This document shows, in pieces, positions 11,801 through 22,100 of a DNA stretch of 64,000 nucleotides (within the stretch, counting starts at the first letter, position 1; every line of letters begins with the position of its first letter). Origin of the DNA: Gorsachius magnificus. Its lineage: Eukaryota; Chordata; Aves; Pelecaniformes; Ardeidae. Position numbers and translations under genes: made by a program. The notes under the pieces were generated by a model, which was not told the DNA's origin, did no database searches, and saw only the letters and a list, made by a program, of their open reading frames with translations. The stretch lies in contig CM067083.1 of the NCBI GenBank assembly GCA_034008185.1, positions 125,072,337 through 125,136,336 of the forward strand, given 5' to 3'.

Positions 11801-14800
11801 GGGAGCTGAAAGGGCTTTCCCAACCCAAATGATTCTATGATCCTATCAGCCTGTCTGGAGGTCTGGTGCGGATCCCTGACCTGCTCCGACCAGGCTGTGG
11901 GTTGTGGTGTGGTCCTGCAGCGAGGCAGACGCTCCCTCTGCCAGCTGTCCTGATGTTCCCAGGTGTTCATAGCCACATCTGTCTGTCCCAGACCCACAGG
12001 GCTCCTCAACCCCTCAGCAGACATGTTTTAGGTGCATGATCATAGTTGTATGCCCAAGATAGACAAGTTAGGAGCATGTCTGTGGGCCTGTTGAGGGGAG
12101 ATTTGGCATTTTTTGGATCCCAGTTTGACTCGGGTGTGAGATTGCCGGAGTGGAGCAGCTTGCTGCCGCAGGCAGGAGCGTTCTGGATGCCCAGACGCAC
12201 GTAAGCAGCAGTTTGAGGAGGGAGCTGCTGGACTTGGGCCCTTATTTCCTCACCCGCAGTTTCCATACTTCACAGACCTGGCCCTCTGCTTCTCAGTTTG
12301 TTGGATGACCCTTTACCGCTGAATTTCCAGCATCCTGGAAATAGGATGGCTGTGGAAACGGGAAAGGTGCTTTATCATGAGTTACCTAACTTCTGATGCA
12401 GTTGTGGCCCCTCTCCCTCCCTCCCTCCCCCAGAGGAGCTGGCACCACAGCTGTCACAAGCTTTGCTGTAGTTTGGGGTGTTCTGTAATGAGAGTCCCTA
12501 TCCTGCCCTGCTACCCGACCTGTAAGGTTGACTTTTTTCTACGGTGACTAATTTTCATCTCTCTGAAATGATTTTTCAGGACGCAGGCTCCGCTGGATGA
12601 ACTGACCGCTCCGTTTGGGTCCAGCCCACCTGCAAAAACATCTCGCACCTCACAGAAAAGCAAGAAGGCAAAAGAGCTCTGCAAGGGCTCCAGAGATCAG
12701 ATGATCATTGTAAGGTTCCCCTCGGGGCATCCTGGGGGTGGCTTGGTGGTGAGGAAACAAGAAACATGCCTGGAGGCTGACCGATAAGTAGATTTCCTTA
12801 CCTGTAAACCTCAAACCAGCCAAGGACCGTAACAGGGCAGTGATTAATATGCTTAGCACTACGCTGGGACGGGGTGGTAGCTAGGAAATAGGTTGTTATG
12901 ATTTCCTTGGGACTAGCACCTTATTATGTTTTAGAATTCAAAAGAAATTTATGGAACATAACATTAAACAAAAACCCCAACCAAAACCTAACAAAAATAC
13001 CCAACAAACACCACCCCTTCCCCCGCAAAAGGAGACTCTGCCAAGCCTGTATGGATGCTATAGGAGTGAATTTGGCTGGATGATTTTCCTTTCCCACGGC
13101 TTCCTGGCCCGCTGTGTGAGCGGAGTCAGCACAGCCCTGCGACCCCAGCGGCAAACGTCGGCCAGGGCAGCACGGGAGCAGGAATGTGCGACCGAGAGCT
13201 GAGCCTGACCGGAGCTCGTGCTGTTAACGAGCCGGGTGCCTCTTGGGTAGCTCCACGGCTGCCTCCCTGCCGTTGCCCTTCAGCGCTGAGTATGGATTTC
13301 TGGAACCAGGAGGAGGCTGAACGGTGTTACTGAGGCTGGCGTGTTGTGTAGCCATCATGCGTTTCCAGAAAATACGCCCTTAGCGATGAGTAATTTTTTT
13401 TAGTAAACCATTTGTTCTCACTTGGTGACAAGCAGACCTTTTCAAGTCTGTTTCCTGCGGGAGCAGGACTTAGGCGATCGTTCTTTGCTGATTTGCCCTT
13501 TCTAGCGCCTTTTCGAGTCGTTTGGATGATTTCTGTCAAGTTTGAGACCTCACAGATACAAATTTTTTGAGTGTTTTGAAAACTGCTCCCCGTGGAAGGG
13601 CGAAACACGGATGAGTGCCTGCGCTGGGAGGGGAACAGCAGTGTGTACTCAGCCGTCATCGCTACCCCAAACACGGCCGGGCTGGCGAGCCACGAGCTCC
13701 GACCCTGCCCGGCATGGCTTGGCTGCACGTCTGACTGCTGGGCCCATGGGGGGTGGACCGTGGGTGCTGTGACAGGGGGGAAGCCCAAACTGGGACCTGG
13801 GGAAGGGAAAGCAGCTGGTGCAGGGAAGTAAGATGAGTCCTTAACAAATGAGGCTTCACTTCCCCTCACTGCTTAGAGAGCAATCTGCTGTTTGCTTGCA
13901 CAACTGGCATTCGGTTCCCTCTCTTCCCCTCCCTGTGCACTGACAGATAAAAATGAGGTTGTTTTTAGATAATGGATGAAAAGACTCTACAGGGTTTTCC
14001 TCTGGGGTTTTTTGCGGTGCTCTTACATTGTTTCCTCAGTGAGGATGTTGCTGATTTATTTTGAGGCTCGTTCCAAATAATGCACTCGTTGAGTTCCCTG
14101 GATAATTTATGCTGTGCAGTTCCGAATATTCTGCAAATAAGCAAAAGTTTGTCCTCCTCTTCCCAAATTCAAATGAAAACAAATACTATAATCTTTTGAT
14201 GCTTGTTGCTAGAACCGATTCTCAACCCATTCCTTAAACCAAACATGGTTTTGAGCAGCTTCAAAGCGCTCAGCTGGCTCTGTTTCTCACCAGGATGCCG
14301 GTCAGAAGCATTTTGGTGCCATAGTTTGCAAATCGTGCGGCATGATCTACACGGCCGCTAGCCCAGAGGATGAAGCCCAGCACATCCAGCACCACGAGCG
14401 ATTCCTCGAGGGACTCAGATACGTGGTAAGGCGATGGCTGCGCTCGCAGCTCCCCCAAAGATGACAGCTGGGGGGAGGAGAAGCGGTGCACGATACCCAG
14501 GTACAAAGTTGAGGTGGCCGCAGGCAAATGTTTTGCCATCCAGAGGAGAGGATAAAGTGTAAGTTGGGCAGTTCCAGCAAATGTCTGCCCTCATCAGCTT
14601 GATGAATGTGCCTTGACTTTATTCCTGAAAGCTGAAGTGGTTCAGATTACAGCTGCATCTGCCAGAGTCTGCACTGAATCACTTCCCCTCTCCTCCTAGA
14701 CCGCTAACTTGTTGTTTGTTTGGGATTTTTTTTTCCCTCCTGTGGCAGGGTTGGAAGAAAGAACGGGTTGTGGCAGAGTTCTGGGATGGGAAAATCGTAT

Positions 14801-17800
14801 TGATCCTTCCAAATGACCCGAAATATGCCGTCAAGAAGGTATATGTTTGTTTATTTTGGGGTTTATAGTGTAGGTTAGCTTTCTGCTGGCTCAGCTCCCG
14901 GAACTACCTCAGTGTGTGATCCTACGTCGCTTGCCAGTGTGCGGGGCGAACACGAGAGCTGAGCGGGGCTGCAGCAGCCATCGGGGTTGCTGTGCTCACC
15001 CACCCTGACACATCCTAACCCTGCTCCCACTGTTGGAGCTCTCATTCATAAATGACCAATGTAACCCAGCCCTTTCCGTCCCAAGGACCTGGGGTGGAGA
15101 GGCAGGTGAGCTCTGCGAGAGGTGTAGAGGGATGAAGACGCGGGCGAGAGCCTGTTGTTTAAAGTTGTCTACGTGGTTAGAGCCTGATCTTGTGTAAGCA
15201 CGGGCTTGTTGAATCATAGAATCCCAGAGCGGTTTGGGTGGGAAGGGAGGGTTCCAGCTCCCCCAGCCCAACCCCTGCCATCAGCAGGGACATCTCCAAC
15301 CGGAGCCGGTTGCTCCCAGCCCCGTCCAACCTGACCTGGAATGTTCCCAGGGATGGGGCAGCCACCACCGCTCTGGGCAACCTGGGCCAGGGTCTCCCCC
15401 CGCTCAGCACAAACAATTTCTCCCTCCTATCCCGCCTGGATCTCCCCTCTTTCAGTTCAAAGCCATCAGCCCTTGTCCTGGCGCTGCAGGCCCTGCTAAC
15501 CAGTCCGTCCCCCCCTTTCTCCCCAGCCCCGTTCAGCCCTGCAAGGCCGCACTCAGGTCTCCCCGCAGCCTCCTCTTCTCCAGGCTGAACACCCCCAGCT
15601 CTCCCAGCCTCTCCCCAGGGGGCTCCAGGCACCGTTCCCACCCATCGGGGGGAACAAGTCCCCTTTTGGACAGCTTTCACACCAAAGAACACGCGTGTTC
15701 AGTTCCTAACGCACCTCTCTCCGGTTTTGTTTTCTTAGGCAGAAGATGTGCGAGAAATTGTAGATAACGAACTGGGCTTTAAGCAAGTTTCTTTGAGCTG
15801 CCCAGACAAGACTAAAATCTACTTGTTTGTGTCCAACGAGAAGATGGTGGTTGGGTGCTTGGTGGCTGAATCGATCAAGTGGGTACGTGTTAATTGTACA
15901 GGGAGGGAGTGAAATCTCAGGCTCACAACTGGGGCTGTTTGCCTAAGCCTGTGCGTTGGGAATCCTGGCTTAGCACAAGAGGGGGGAAGATAAAACTAAG
16001 GAAATGAAGAAGAAGAAAAAAAAAAAAAAAAAAAAATTCAAACAAAAAACTCGCCCCAAAAAAAACCAAGGGGGGAAAAAAAAAATCAGGAAAAGCTTGT
16101 GCCTGTGTTGGGGCAAGATGTTGCTGGCGGGAGTTAATGGAGTTTGCACGGCTGATACCGGAGCGAGCTTCCATCGGAGCCTGGTTTGGGCGCTGCCCCA
16201 CAAGAGGCAGCGGAAGGCAAGGCTGGGAGCACGGGAAGCACTGGGATAGGAGCAGTTTGACTCCTCTGCTCGTCCCTGCAGGCTTTCCGGGTGCTGTCGG
16301 AACCAGGAGCCGCGCCGTCCCCCAGCCAGGACCCCCTGCAGCAGCACCGGGCTTGGCGCTGCTCCACCGAGCCGGAGGCCGCCGTCTGTGGCGTCAGCAG
16401 GATCTGGGTGTTCGGCCTGAGGCGGAGGAAAGGCATCGCCCGCCGCATGGTGGACGTGGTCAGGTAGGGAGCCGGGATCCCAGCCGGGGGAGAACAATCA
16501 TCGCAGCAAAAAGCATTTAGAATCCTAGAATGTTTTGGGTGGGAAAGGACCCCCAGAGCCCACCCAGCCCAACCCCCCTGCAGGAGCAGGGACACCTTGA
16601 ACCACATCAGGTTGCTCACAGCCCCGGCCAACCTGGCCTGGAATGTTCCCAGGGATGGGGCCTCCACCCCCTCTCGGGGCAACCCCTGCCAGGGTTTCAC
16701 CACCCTCACTGGAAAGAATTTCTTCCTTAGATCCAGTCTAAACCTCCCCTGCTTCAGTTTAAAGCCATCCCCCCTTGTCCTGTCCCAGCTGGCCCTGCTA
16801 AAAAGCTTGTCCCCCCCTTTCCTCCGGGCCCCCTTGAAGCCCTGAGCGGCCGCACTCAGCTCTGCCCGCAGCCTCCTCTGCTCCAGGCTGAACACCCCCA
16901 ACTCTCCCAGCCTGGCCTCAGAGCAGAGGGGCTCCAGCCCTCGGAGCATTTTAGTAGCCCTCCTCTGGCCCCGCTCCAACAGGTCCAGTTTCCCTTATGG
17001 AAAGGGATAAATTCGTATCCTTAAGCAAGGCTGAAATCCCTGCTTCATAGCAGGATATCAAGCGCACAGATATTCTACATATGCCTGATATTTAATACTT
17101 ACATTTAAAATCCGACACAGGCCTGGGCCAAGCTGTTAGTACTGGGTATATCTGAAACACAGAGCTACATGGACTGGATTTTCCGAGATAAATGGTGCTG
17201 GTTGGGGGGAAAAATATTATAATTTTTTTTTTTTTTTTTTAACTGGACAACTTGATGGGCCCAAACACTTGAGATTTTCCAGGCAGGAAATTGAGCTTTT
17301 TAAGCTCAGACCAAACTGGGAGGAAGACGAGGAGACCAGCGGAGGGGGAGTTTTTATGGGCTGCCTTCAGGCTGAGCTTGGTTGTCCGTGAGCCTGCAGC
17401 AGCGCTGATCTTTGTGTCGTACCTGCTCGCTGTGTGTACATTAAATACACACAGAGCATACGAGCACAGCTGTAATATTTTTATATAATCGCACGTGGTT
17501 GTGTCTGGAGCTCGGTAGCGATCGCGCCAGCATCCACGAGGGCAAACTGGCACCTCGCAACTCCCTCCTCCGCTGTGAAAGCAAAGCGACAGCAGAAATG
17601 GCGGCTGCCTGCAGCGGAGGGATGGGGGCAGCGGCCCCGCGGTGCCTCGTAGGCGTGGGATGAAGCAGCTGATAGCTCTGCTCTCTCTTTCAGGAGCACC
17701 TTCATGTACGGCAGCTACCTGAGCACCGACGAAATCGCCTTCTCCGACCCCACGCCGGACGGCAAGCTGTTCGCAACCAAGTACTGCCGAACCCCCAACT

Positions 17801-17832
17801 TCCTTGTTTACAATTTTATTTATGCCAACTGA
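1858..17832 (+). CDS. ESCO2: ESCO2, cohesin N-acetyltransferase 2 (5' partial, nine coding exons)
   Basis: ESCO2 acetylates the SMC3 subunit of cohesin during S phase, in the nucleus, to establish sister chromatid cohesion. Coding exons seen: 1858-2845, 5067-5157, 7913-7973, 12580-12709, 14294-14425, 14749-14838, 15739-15882, 16282-16463, 17694-17832. All have AG/GT borders and the phases agree throughout, giving 1957 nt (about 651 residues) against about 601 in human. The order is a disordered basic N-terminus with the conserved VSFY...YLTPLERK and [10 protein letters not shown] boxes, a YPIF box, a C2H2 finger (CKSC...HIQHH), then the acetyltransferase fold with [22 protein letters not shown] and [17 protein letters not shown]. 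The stop is TGA 17830-17832. The first exon in hand starts two bases into a codon, so a short upstream coding exon with the ATG is missing; I could not find it in 331-1857. Identification is firm; the N-terminus is open. Confidence 0.96.
2846..5066 (+). other. ESCO2: ESCO2 intron
   Basis: Mostly unique, AT-rich. It holds a T run (about 3188-3214), plus-strand AATAAA at 3230 and 4142 that could end short transcripts, and an A run (4629-4646). No exon was recognised. Confidence 0.5.
5067..5157 (+). CDS. ESCO2: ESCO2 coding exon (91 nt)
   Basis: The acceptor is TTGATTTCTAG and the donor CAAG|GTAAGT. It enters in phase 0 and leaves one base over. The peptide begins [15 protein letters not shown] and ends near CKGNEQ; it is an acidic, Ser/Thr-rich linker. 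It is poorly conserved and is placed by splice signals and by frame continuity with both neighbours. Confidence 0.85.
5158..7912 (+). other. ESCO2: ESCO2 intron, unique AT-rich sequence
   Basis: No CR1 copy or coding exon was recognised. Several 60-110 codon open frames overlap in the 6.1-7.1 kb stretch, but they lack splice or family support. Confidence 0.5.
7913..7973 (+). CDS. ESCO2: ESCO2 61-nt exon with YPIF box
   Basis: A very short exon with acceptor CTTTTCCAG and donor AAAAAAAG|GTAGGT. It codes for [19 protein letters not shown]. The YPIFSA core matches the human STVYPIFSAS segment, which confirms both gene and frame. Two bases are left over for the next exon. Confidence 0.9.
9703..10222 (+). 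mobile_element. CR1 LINE 3' fragment (type C tail)
   Basis: Runs from GCCAGCAGTGTGCCCAGG through GGCAGAGGCGGTGCTGAGGG to AACCCAAACCATTCTATTAT. It contains long G runs (9833-9845, 9870-9882) and lies in an ESCO2 intron. Confidence 0.9.
11534..11850 (+). mobile_element. CR1 LINE 3' fragment (type C tail)
   Basis: The same 3' sequence as at 9903-10222, ending AATGATTCTATGATCCTAT, with the typical CR1 8-bp terminal repeat. Confidence 0.9.
12580..12709 (+). CDS. ESCO2: ESCO2 linker exon (130 nt)
   Basis: The acceptor is TGATTTTTCAG and the donor ATCATT|GTAAGG. It enters with one base to complete an Arg codon and ends in phase 0. The peptide runs from [15 protein letters not shown] to KGSRDQMII, a basic linker just ahead of the zinc finger. 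The final residues correspond to human KDQLII. Confidence 0.9.
14294..14425 (+). CDS. ESCO2: ESCO2 C2H2 zinc-finger exon
   Basis: Acceptor TTTCTCACCAG, donor TACGTG|GTAAGG; 44 codons in phase 0. It starts [19 protein letters not shown] and carries the Cys-X2-Cys and the His pairs of the ESCO/Eco1-type finger ([10 protein letters not shown]), which precedes the acetyltransferase domain in this family. Confidence 0.96.
14749..14838 (+). CDS. ESCO2: ESCO2 acetyltransferase exon a (90 nt)
   Basis: The acceptor is CTCCTGTGGCAG and the donor AAGAAG|GTATAT; 30 codons. It starts [17 protein letters not shown], nearly identical to human ESCO2. It forms the start of the acetyltransferase domain after the zinc finger. 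Confidence 0.96.
15212..15635 (-). mobile_element. CR1 LINE 3' fragment (type A tail)
   Basis: Reverse orientation: it begins AATCATAGAATCCCAGAG and runs through CATCAGCAGGGACATCTCCA to the CTCTCCCAGCCTCTCCCC block. It lies in the ESCO2 intron ahead of exon 15739. Confidence 0.9.
15739..15882 (+). CDS. ESCO2: ESCO2 acetyltransferase exon b (144 nt)
   Basis: Acceptor GTTTTCTTAG, donor AAGTGG|GTACGT; 48 codons in phase 0. It includes [12 protein letters not shown] and [12 protein letters not shown], matching human VDNELGFQQV and RVVGCLIAEPIK. The last codon is Trp where I recall Gln in human. Confidence 0.95.
16282..16463 (+). CDS. ESCO2: ESCO2 acetyltransferase exon c with acetyl-CoA motif
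   Basis: The acceptor is CTCGTCCCTGCAG and the donor GTCAG|GTAGGG; two bases carry over. It contains AFRVLSEP, a variable loop, [10 protein letters not shown] and [14 protein letters not shown]. The Trp of SRIWVF is the position mutated (W539G) in a human Roberts-syndrome allele and is intact here. RRKGIA fits the R-x-x-G-x-A acetyl-CoA contact of GNAT enzymes. Confidence 0.96.
16516..16987 (-). mobile_element. CR1 LINE 3' fragment (type B tail)
   Basis: It starts AGAATCCTAGAATGTTTTGG and ends CGCTCCAACAGGTCCA. It lies in the last ESCO2 intron and is nearly identical to the copies at 1-320, 24733-25440 and 56430-57066. Confidence 0.92.
17694..17832 (+). CDS. ESCO2: ESCO2 terminal coding exon
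   Basis: The acceptor is CTCTCTCTTTCAG. The exon completes an Arg codon, continues with [18 protein letters not shown] and [13 protein letters not shown], and stops at TGA 17830-17832 after [11 protein letters not shown]. The last few residues differ from the human NFNS end. The exon holds the conserved active-site [12 protein letters not shown] stretch of the Eco1/ESCO family. Confidence 0.97.
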
Positions 17833-18360
17833 TTCGACTCGAGTAGTGCAAGTTGAGGTTTGTTTAAATCCTCTGCGATAATTGGGATGTTTAATTTAAC
17901 ACTTAAGTAAGCGTTGTTACCCGGCTAAATGCTGCTTTCCTGCTGATTGCTCGCTCTTCCCTCGTGAGCGAGCTGGGGGCGAATGTCACTTTGTGTACAG
18001 AGCTGTGTTATATTTTAGTGTAACGCTGTGGAACCTTGCTTGGATTTCAGGTAGGTTTGTTTCTTCTGAGACTAAATTTTATTGAGAGTAACTTAATTTC
18101 TTCAAAGGTTTAATTAATATAAAGATGGGTGTTTGTTTTTCCCTGAGGACTGGGTGTGTAACTGAGCTCTCTGCAGTGTGGGCGCTGTAAAAGGCAGGGT
18201 AGAAGCCTTTGCATGAGCAGTTGCTATATTTACACCCGGGGGGCATGAGATGTCTTTAAAATGACCAGCAGGAGTTCCCCCGCATGCAAGGCCCAGCCCC
18301 CTCAGGACCTTGGGCTGCCAGGGGGTTGCCTGCTCAATAAAATGTGTGAAACGTTGCTGC
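17833..18360 (+). other. ESCO2: ESCO2 3' UTR with candidate poly(A) signals
   Basis: Non-coding sequence after the ESCO2 stop. AATAAA hexamers on the plus strand are at 18336-18341 and, further out, 18486-18491. The 3' end is set here just past the first one; use of either is inference. Confidence 0.5.
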
Positions 18361-18949
18361 TCGAGCTCATGTCTGTGCACAAGAGAAGGTGGCAGCGTGG
18401 GGGAACAGGACAAGGGTGTGCTGCAATCTCTTCCCCTCCACCCAGCAGAGGGCAGGAATTTCCCCAACCACCAGTTTTTTTCTTTAATAAATCCCCAAAG
18501 GACTCGGTTTCGGGGGTTTTGTGTTGGTTTTGTGGTGGTTTTTTTTTTTTTCCCTTAACCCTATGCCCTCTGTTCCCATGGTATGACTTGGAATAACAAC
18601 CTGTTGTGTCAGGAAATCTTTTCCTTGCGCTTGCAGCCACTCTCCCTCGGTACCAGTCTCCTGTTACCCACGGGCTGCTGCCCCCAGCCACCCCAGGAAC
18701 ACAAACACTTTACCCAAAAGCACCCACTAAAGTGTGCATGGACACACCCGCACGCTCCTTAGGAAAAGCAAAGCACCATTCTTAAACTAAGACCAAGTGT
18801 ACTTTTACTTAACAAGTTTAAGCTCAGTTTTCATATATGCAAAGGAGTAGTCTCAGTCCGCTACATGGGATCTGTGAGCTCCTGCACCTCGACGCAGAGC
18901 TCAGGGATAACAAAGCTGCACTCCCCAGGGTAAAGGAGCTCACATGCCT
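18065..18949 (-). other. PBK: PBK 3' UTR with candidate poly(A) signals
   Basis: Sequence after the PBK stop on the minus strand. A minus-strand AATAAA lies at 18083-18078 and a weaker ATTAAA at 18488-18483. If the first is used, the PBK 3' UTR runs about 880 nt and overlaps the ESCO2 3' UTR antisense. Confidence 0.45.
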
Positions 18950-19137
18950 TTACTCAGGGGCTGGACCTTCCTCCAAAGCTTCCACGATCCATGCGGCCGA
19001 GGGACGCTTCGCGGGGTTTTCGCTGGTGCAGACGTAGAAGAGGCAGACCACGGAGTGGTAGGATGGACCCAGCTCATCCATGTTGAGGGGTGGGCGGGTT
19101 CCCAGGGCTGCGTAATATGCTTCGTTGAAAGACCCCT
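18950..19137 (-). CDS. PBK: PBK coding exon 7 (C-terminus)
   Basis: The acceptor is TCTTATCCAG. It continues as [20 protein letters not shown], which aligns with human [15 protein letters not shown], and ends with [17 protein letters not shown] and TAA at 18952-18950. This is the kinase C-lobe end plus the tail. The tail differs from the mammalian T-D-V end. Confidence 0.95.
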
Positions 19138-22100
19138 CTGGATAAGAAGGTAGAAAAGGTGGTGGGAAGAGTGCTAGAACCTGCTCTGCTCCTTTGGATT
19201 GCAGGGCTTTGCTTCCCAGCTGCCGCCCCCCCCCCCCCCCGAATGGTTTGGGTGGGAAGGGAGGGTTCCAGCTCACCCAGCCCAACCCCTGCCATCAGCA
19301 GGGACATCTCCAACCAGAGCCAGTTGCTCCCAGCCCTGTCCAACCTGACCTGGAATGTTCCCAGGGATGGGGCAGCCACCACCGCTCTGGGCAACCTGGG
19401 CCAGGGTCTCCCCCTGCTCAGCACAAACAATTTCTCCCTCCTATCCCGCCTGGATCTCCCCTCTTTCAGTTCAAAGCCATCAGCCCTTGTCCTGGCGCTG
19501 CAGACCCTGCTAACCAGTCCGTCCCCCCCTTTCTCCCCAGCCCCGTTCAGCCCTGCAAGGCCACACTCAGGTCTCCCTGCAGCCTCCTCTTCTCCAGGCT
19601 GAACACCCCCAGCTCTCCCAGCCTCTCTCCATGGCAGAGGGGCTCCAGCCCTGGGACCATCTCCGTGGCCTCCTCTGGCCCCGCTCCAGCAGGTCCCTGT
19701 CTGTCCTGGGCTGGGGACCCCTGAGCTGGATGCAGGGCTCCAGGGGGGGCTGAGCAGAGCAGAGGGGCAGAATCCCCTCCCTCGCCCCGCTGGCCACGCT
19801 GCGGGGGATGCAGCCCAGGGCAGGGTTGGCTTTCTGGGCTGCCAGCGCCCGTTGCTGGTTCCTGGCCAGCTTTTCACCCCCCAGCACCCCCAGGTCCTGC
19901 CTTGCAGGGGTGTGGTAGGATGTGACTGCAGTGCCAGCCTTGCTGTTCTTTTGTTAACACTAATCACGGCCTGGGATACAGCATTGCTTTCCCTTTGACT
20001 TAAATCCCTTATTTTGAAGCTGTATCTGACCCCTTTCTCCCAGCAGAATAACTCTTAGTCACCCTTGTAGAGTTGGCTGGGAAAAAGCTCTGCAGCCACG
20101 AGATGCTGAGAGTGAGGAAAAATCTCCCGGCTGCCCTGAGACTGAGTTAGAATACACAGGCCAGCCTGCGGGCCCGTGCCTGTGCAAAGGGTGGAAGCAA
20201 GAGGAGTTCTCCCAGCACAGCCCGTAGGATTTTTAGCTTTGTATTGCTCTGGGGTGCAGATCTGCCCGCAGGCAGCTGCAGCATCCCCTGCCCAGCCTAT
20301 GCACCCCCCCCAACTTGTCTGCTTGGTGTAACTCCAAATGATGCAGTGGCCGAGAGGGCCACTGGCATCCTGGCTTGTATCAGGAATGGTGTGGCCAGCA
20401 GGAGCAGGGCAGTGAGGCCGCCCCTCGAATGCTGGGGTCAGGGTTGGGCCTCTCACTCCCAGAAGAACATGGAGGGGCTAAAGTTAGATACCCTGGGGTA
20501 TTTAAAAGCCAGGCAGATGCAGTGCTTAGGGACAGGGTTTAGTGGTGGGATGACAGGGTTAGGGGAACGGTTGGGCTGGGAGAGCTTGAAGGGCTTTTTT
20601 AACCCAAACCATTCTGTGATTCAATGACAAATCCCCACTTGGCCACGCAGGAGGTGCCCAGAGTAACTCAAATTGCATCCCCTGTGCTTTGTCAGAGGTG
20701 AGTGGGTGTTTGGCAGCCTGGCTGATCACTCCTACGCTGCACAGATGTGGGACGGAGCCGGCACCCGGCCGAGCACCCTGTGGGGCTCTCGGGGGGGGGG
20801 GGGGAAAGCAGCAGTCAGGGAGACCCAGCGCTGTGGTGTTACTAACACACCCCGTAAAAATTGTTCCTACTAAGAGAGGAAAGCATTTCTAGGAGCAGAA
20901 GTTGCTCACCAGAAGGTACAGAAACAAACCTTCCTCATCAAAATGTTCATCTAGGTCGATGTGGGGCATGGAGAGGGTCATCATTTCCCAGAGGGTCAGC
21001 CCAAAAGCGTAGATGTCGGCCTTGTCAGTGATCACGCCGTCCTCCTGCAGAGCCTCCTTGGGCCTCCAGGGCTCGGTGCCGATGTAGTACATCTCCGGCT
21101 CGCTCACTGCAAGGAAACAACAGGGCTCGGGTGTCTGCTGGGACCTGCGGACGCAGCAAGATGCGGTCACAGCTCGCCATGCAGCAGGGATTTAGCCTGG
21201 CAGTTAGCTCAGGCCTGCTAAAGCCACAGGGCAGGGTCTTCTGGGAGCCTGAACCCATTTTTCTTTCACATCCGTGTATTCTCAAATCCGCCCCCCAACC
21301 CGCGGTTTGCTTTGCAGCAGCGCCAGACACAGCAGGGCTCGGATGTGCGGAGAAACCCCCGCGAGGGGATTTCATGGTGAAGTGGCTGAGGTTACACAGA
21401 GTGCAGAGGGAAGAATCGAAGGTCAGAGCTGCGCTCTGTAGCTTAACCCTGCTGTAAGACACCCTGTGCAACGAAGAAGTGAGAAATGACCTGCCTTTAA
21501 CCCAGGTGTTTCCCTCCCTCGGCTTGGTCCCCCCTGGGGAGGCAGGACCGGGGTGACAGAAGTGACCGGGCACCTTCCCCTGGGGGCAAGGCCATCGCTG
21601 TTGCTCAGGAGGCTCCCTCAGCCTCCAGCACCCGGTGCCTCCTGCCAGCCACCCGCTCTTCCTCTTTCTTCCAGCCCAAACCAAGTTCTCAACACTTTGT
21701 TCAATTTAATGCCTCCTTGATCTTAATTAGCCACGGGAGAGGTGGGATCAGCTCTCAGCCTGACAAGGGAAACGCCAGCTCTGCCTCCAGCCCTTATACC
21801 CCTCTCCCAATTACAGGCACCGCTCCCAAGAGGAGGGGGCCTCATTTTCCGCCCCCCATCCCCACCCCAGCAAACTCCTGAGCTGTCAGCAAATCTCAGC
21901 TGTTGAAGAAGCTTTTCTCTCGCAGGGCTGATCTTCAAAGCCCAGCCTGGAACGAGAAGCAAACGCCCAAATCCCTCAAGGCTTCACGGGCTGTTGGGCT
22001 TTCATCCTCGGCTGCCACACAGACAGGGACGCAGTGTCCTCGCCACCAGTGGGTGCTCCTCGCCACCTCGAGAGCACGAGGAGGCAAAGCCAAAAATCAG

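Larger units (their letters stand above)
7974..12579 (+). other. ESCO2: ESCO2 largest intron, with two CR1 copies
   Basis: A 4.6-kb intron. It starts with an A run (8040-8062), then unique sequence, the CR1 fragments at 9703-10222 and 11534-11850, and a CCCT run near 12412-12430. Confidence 0.6.
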
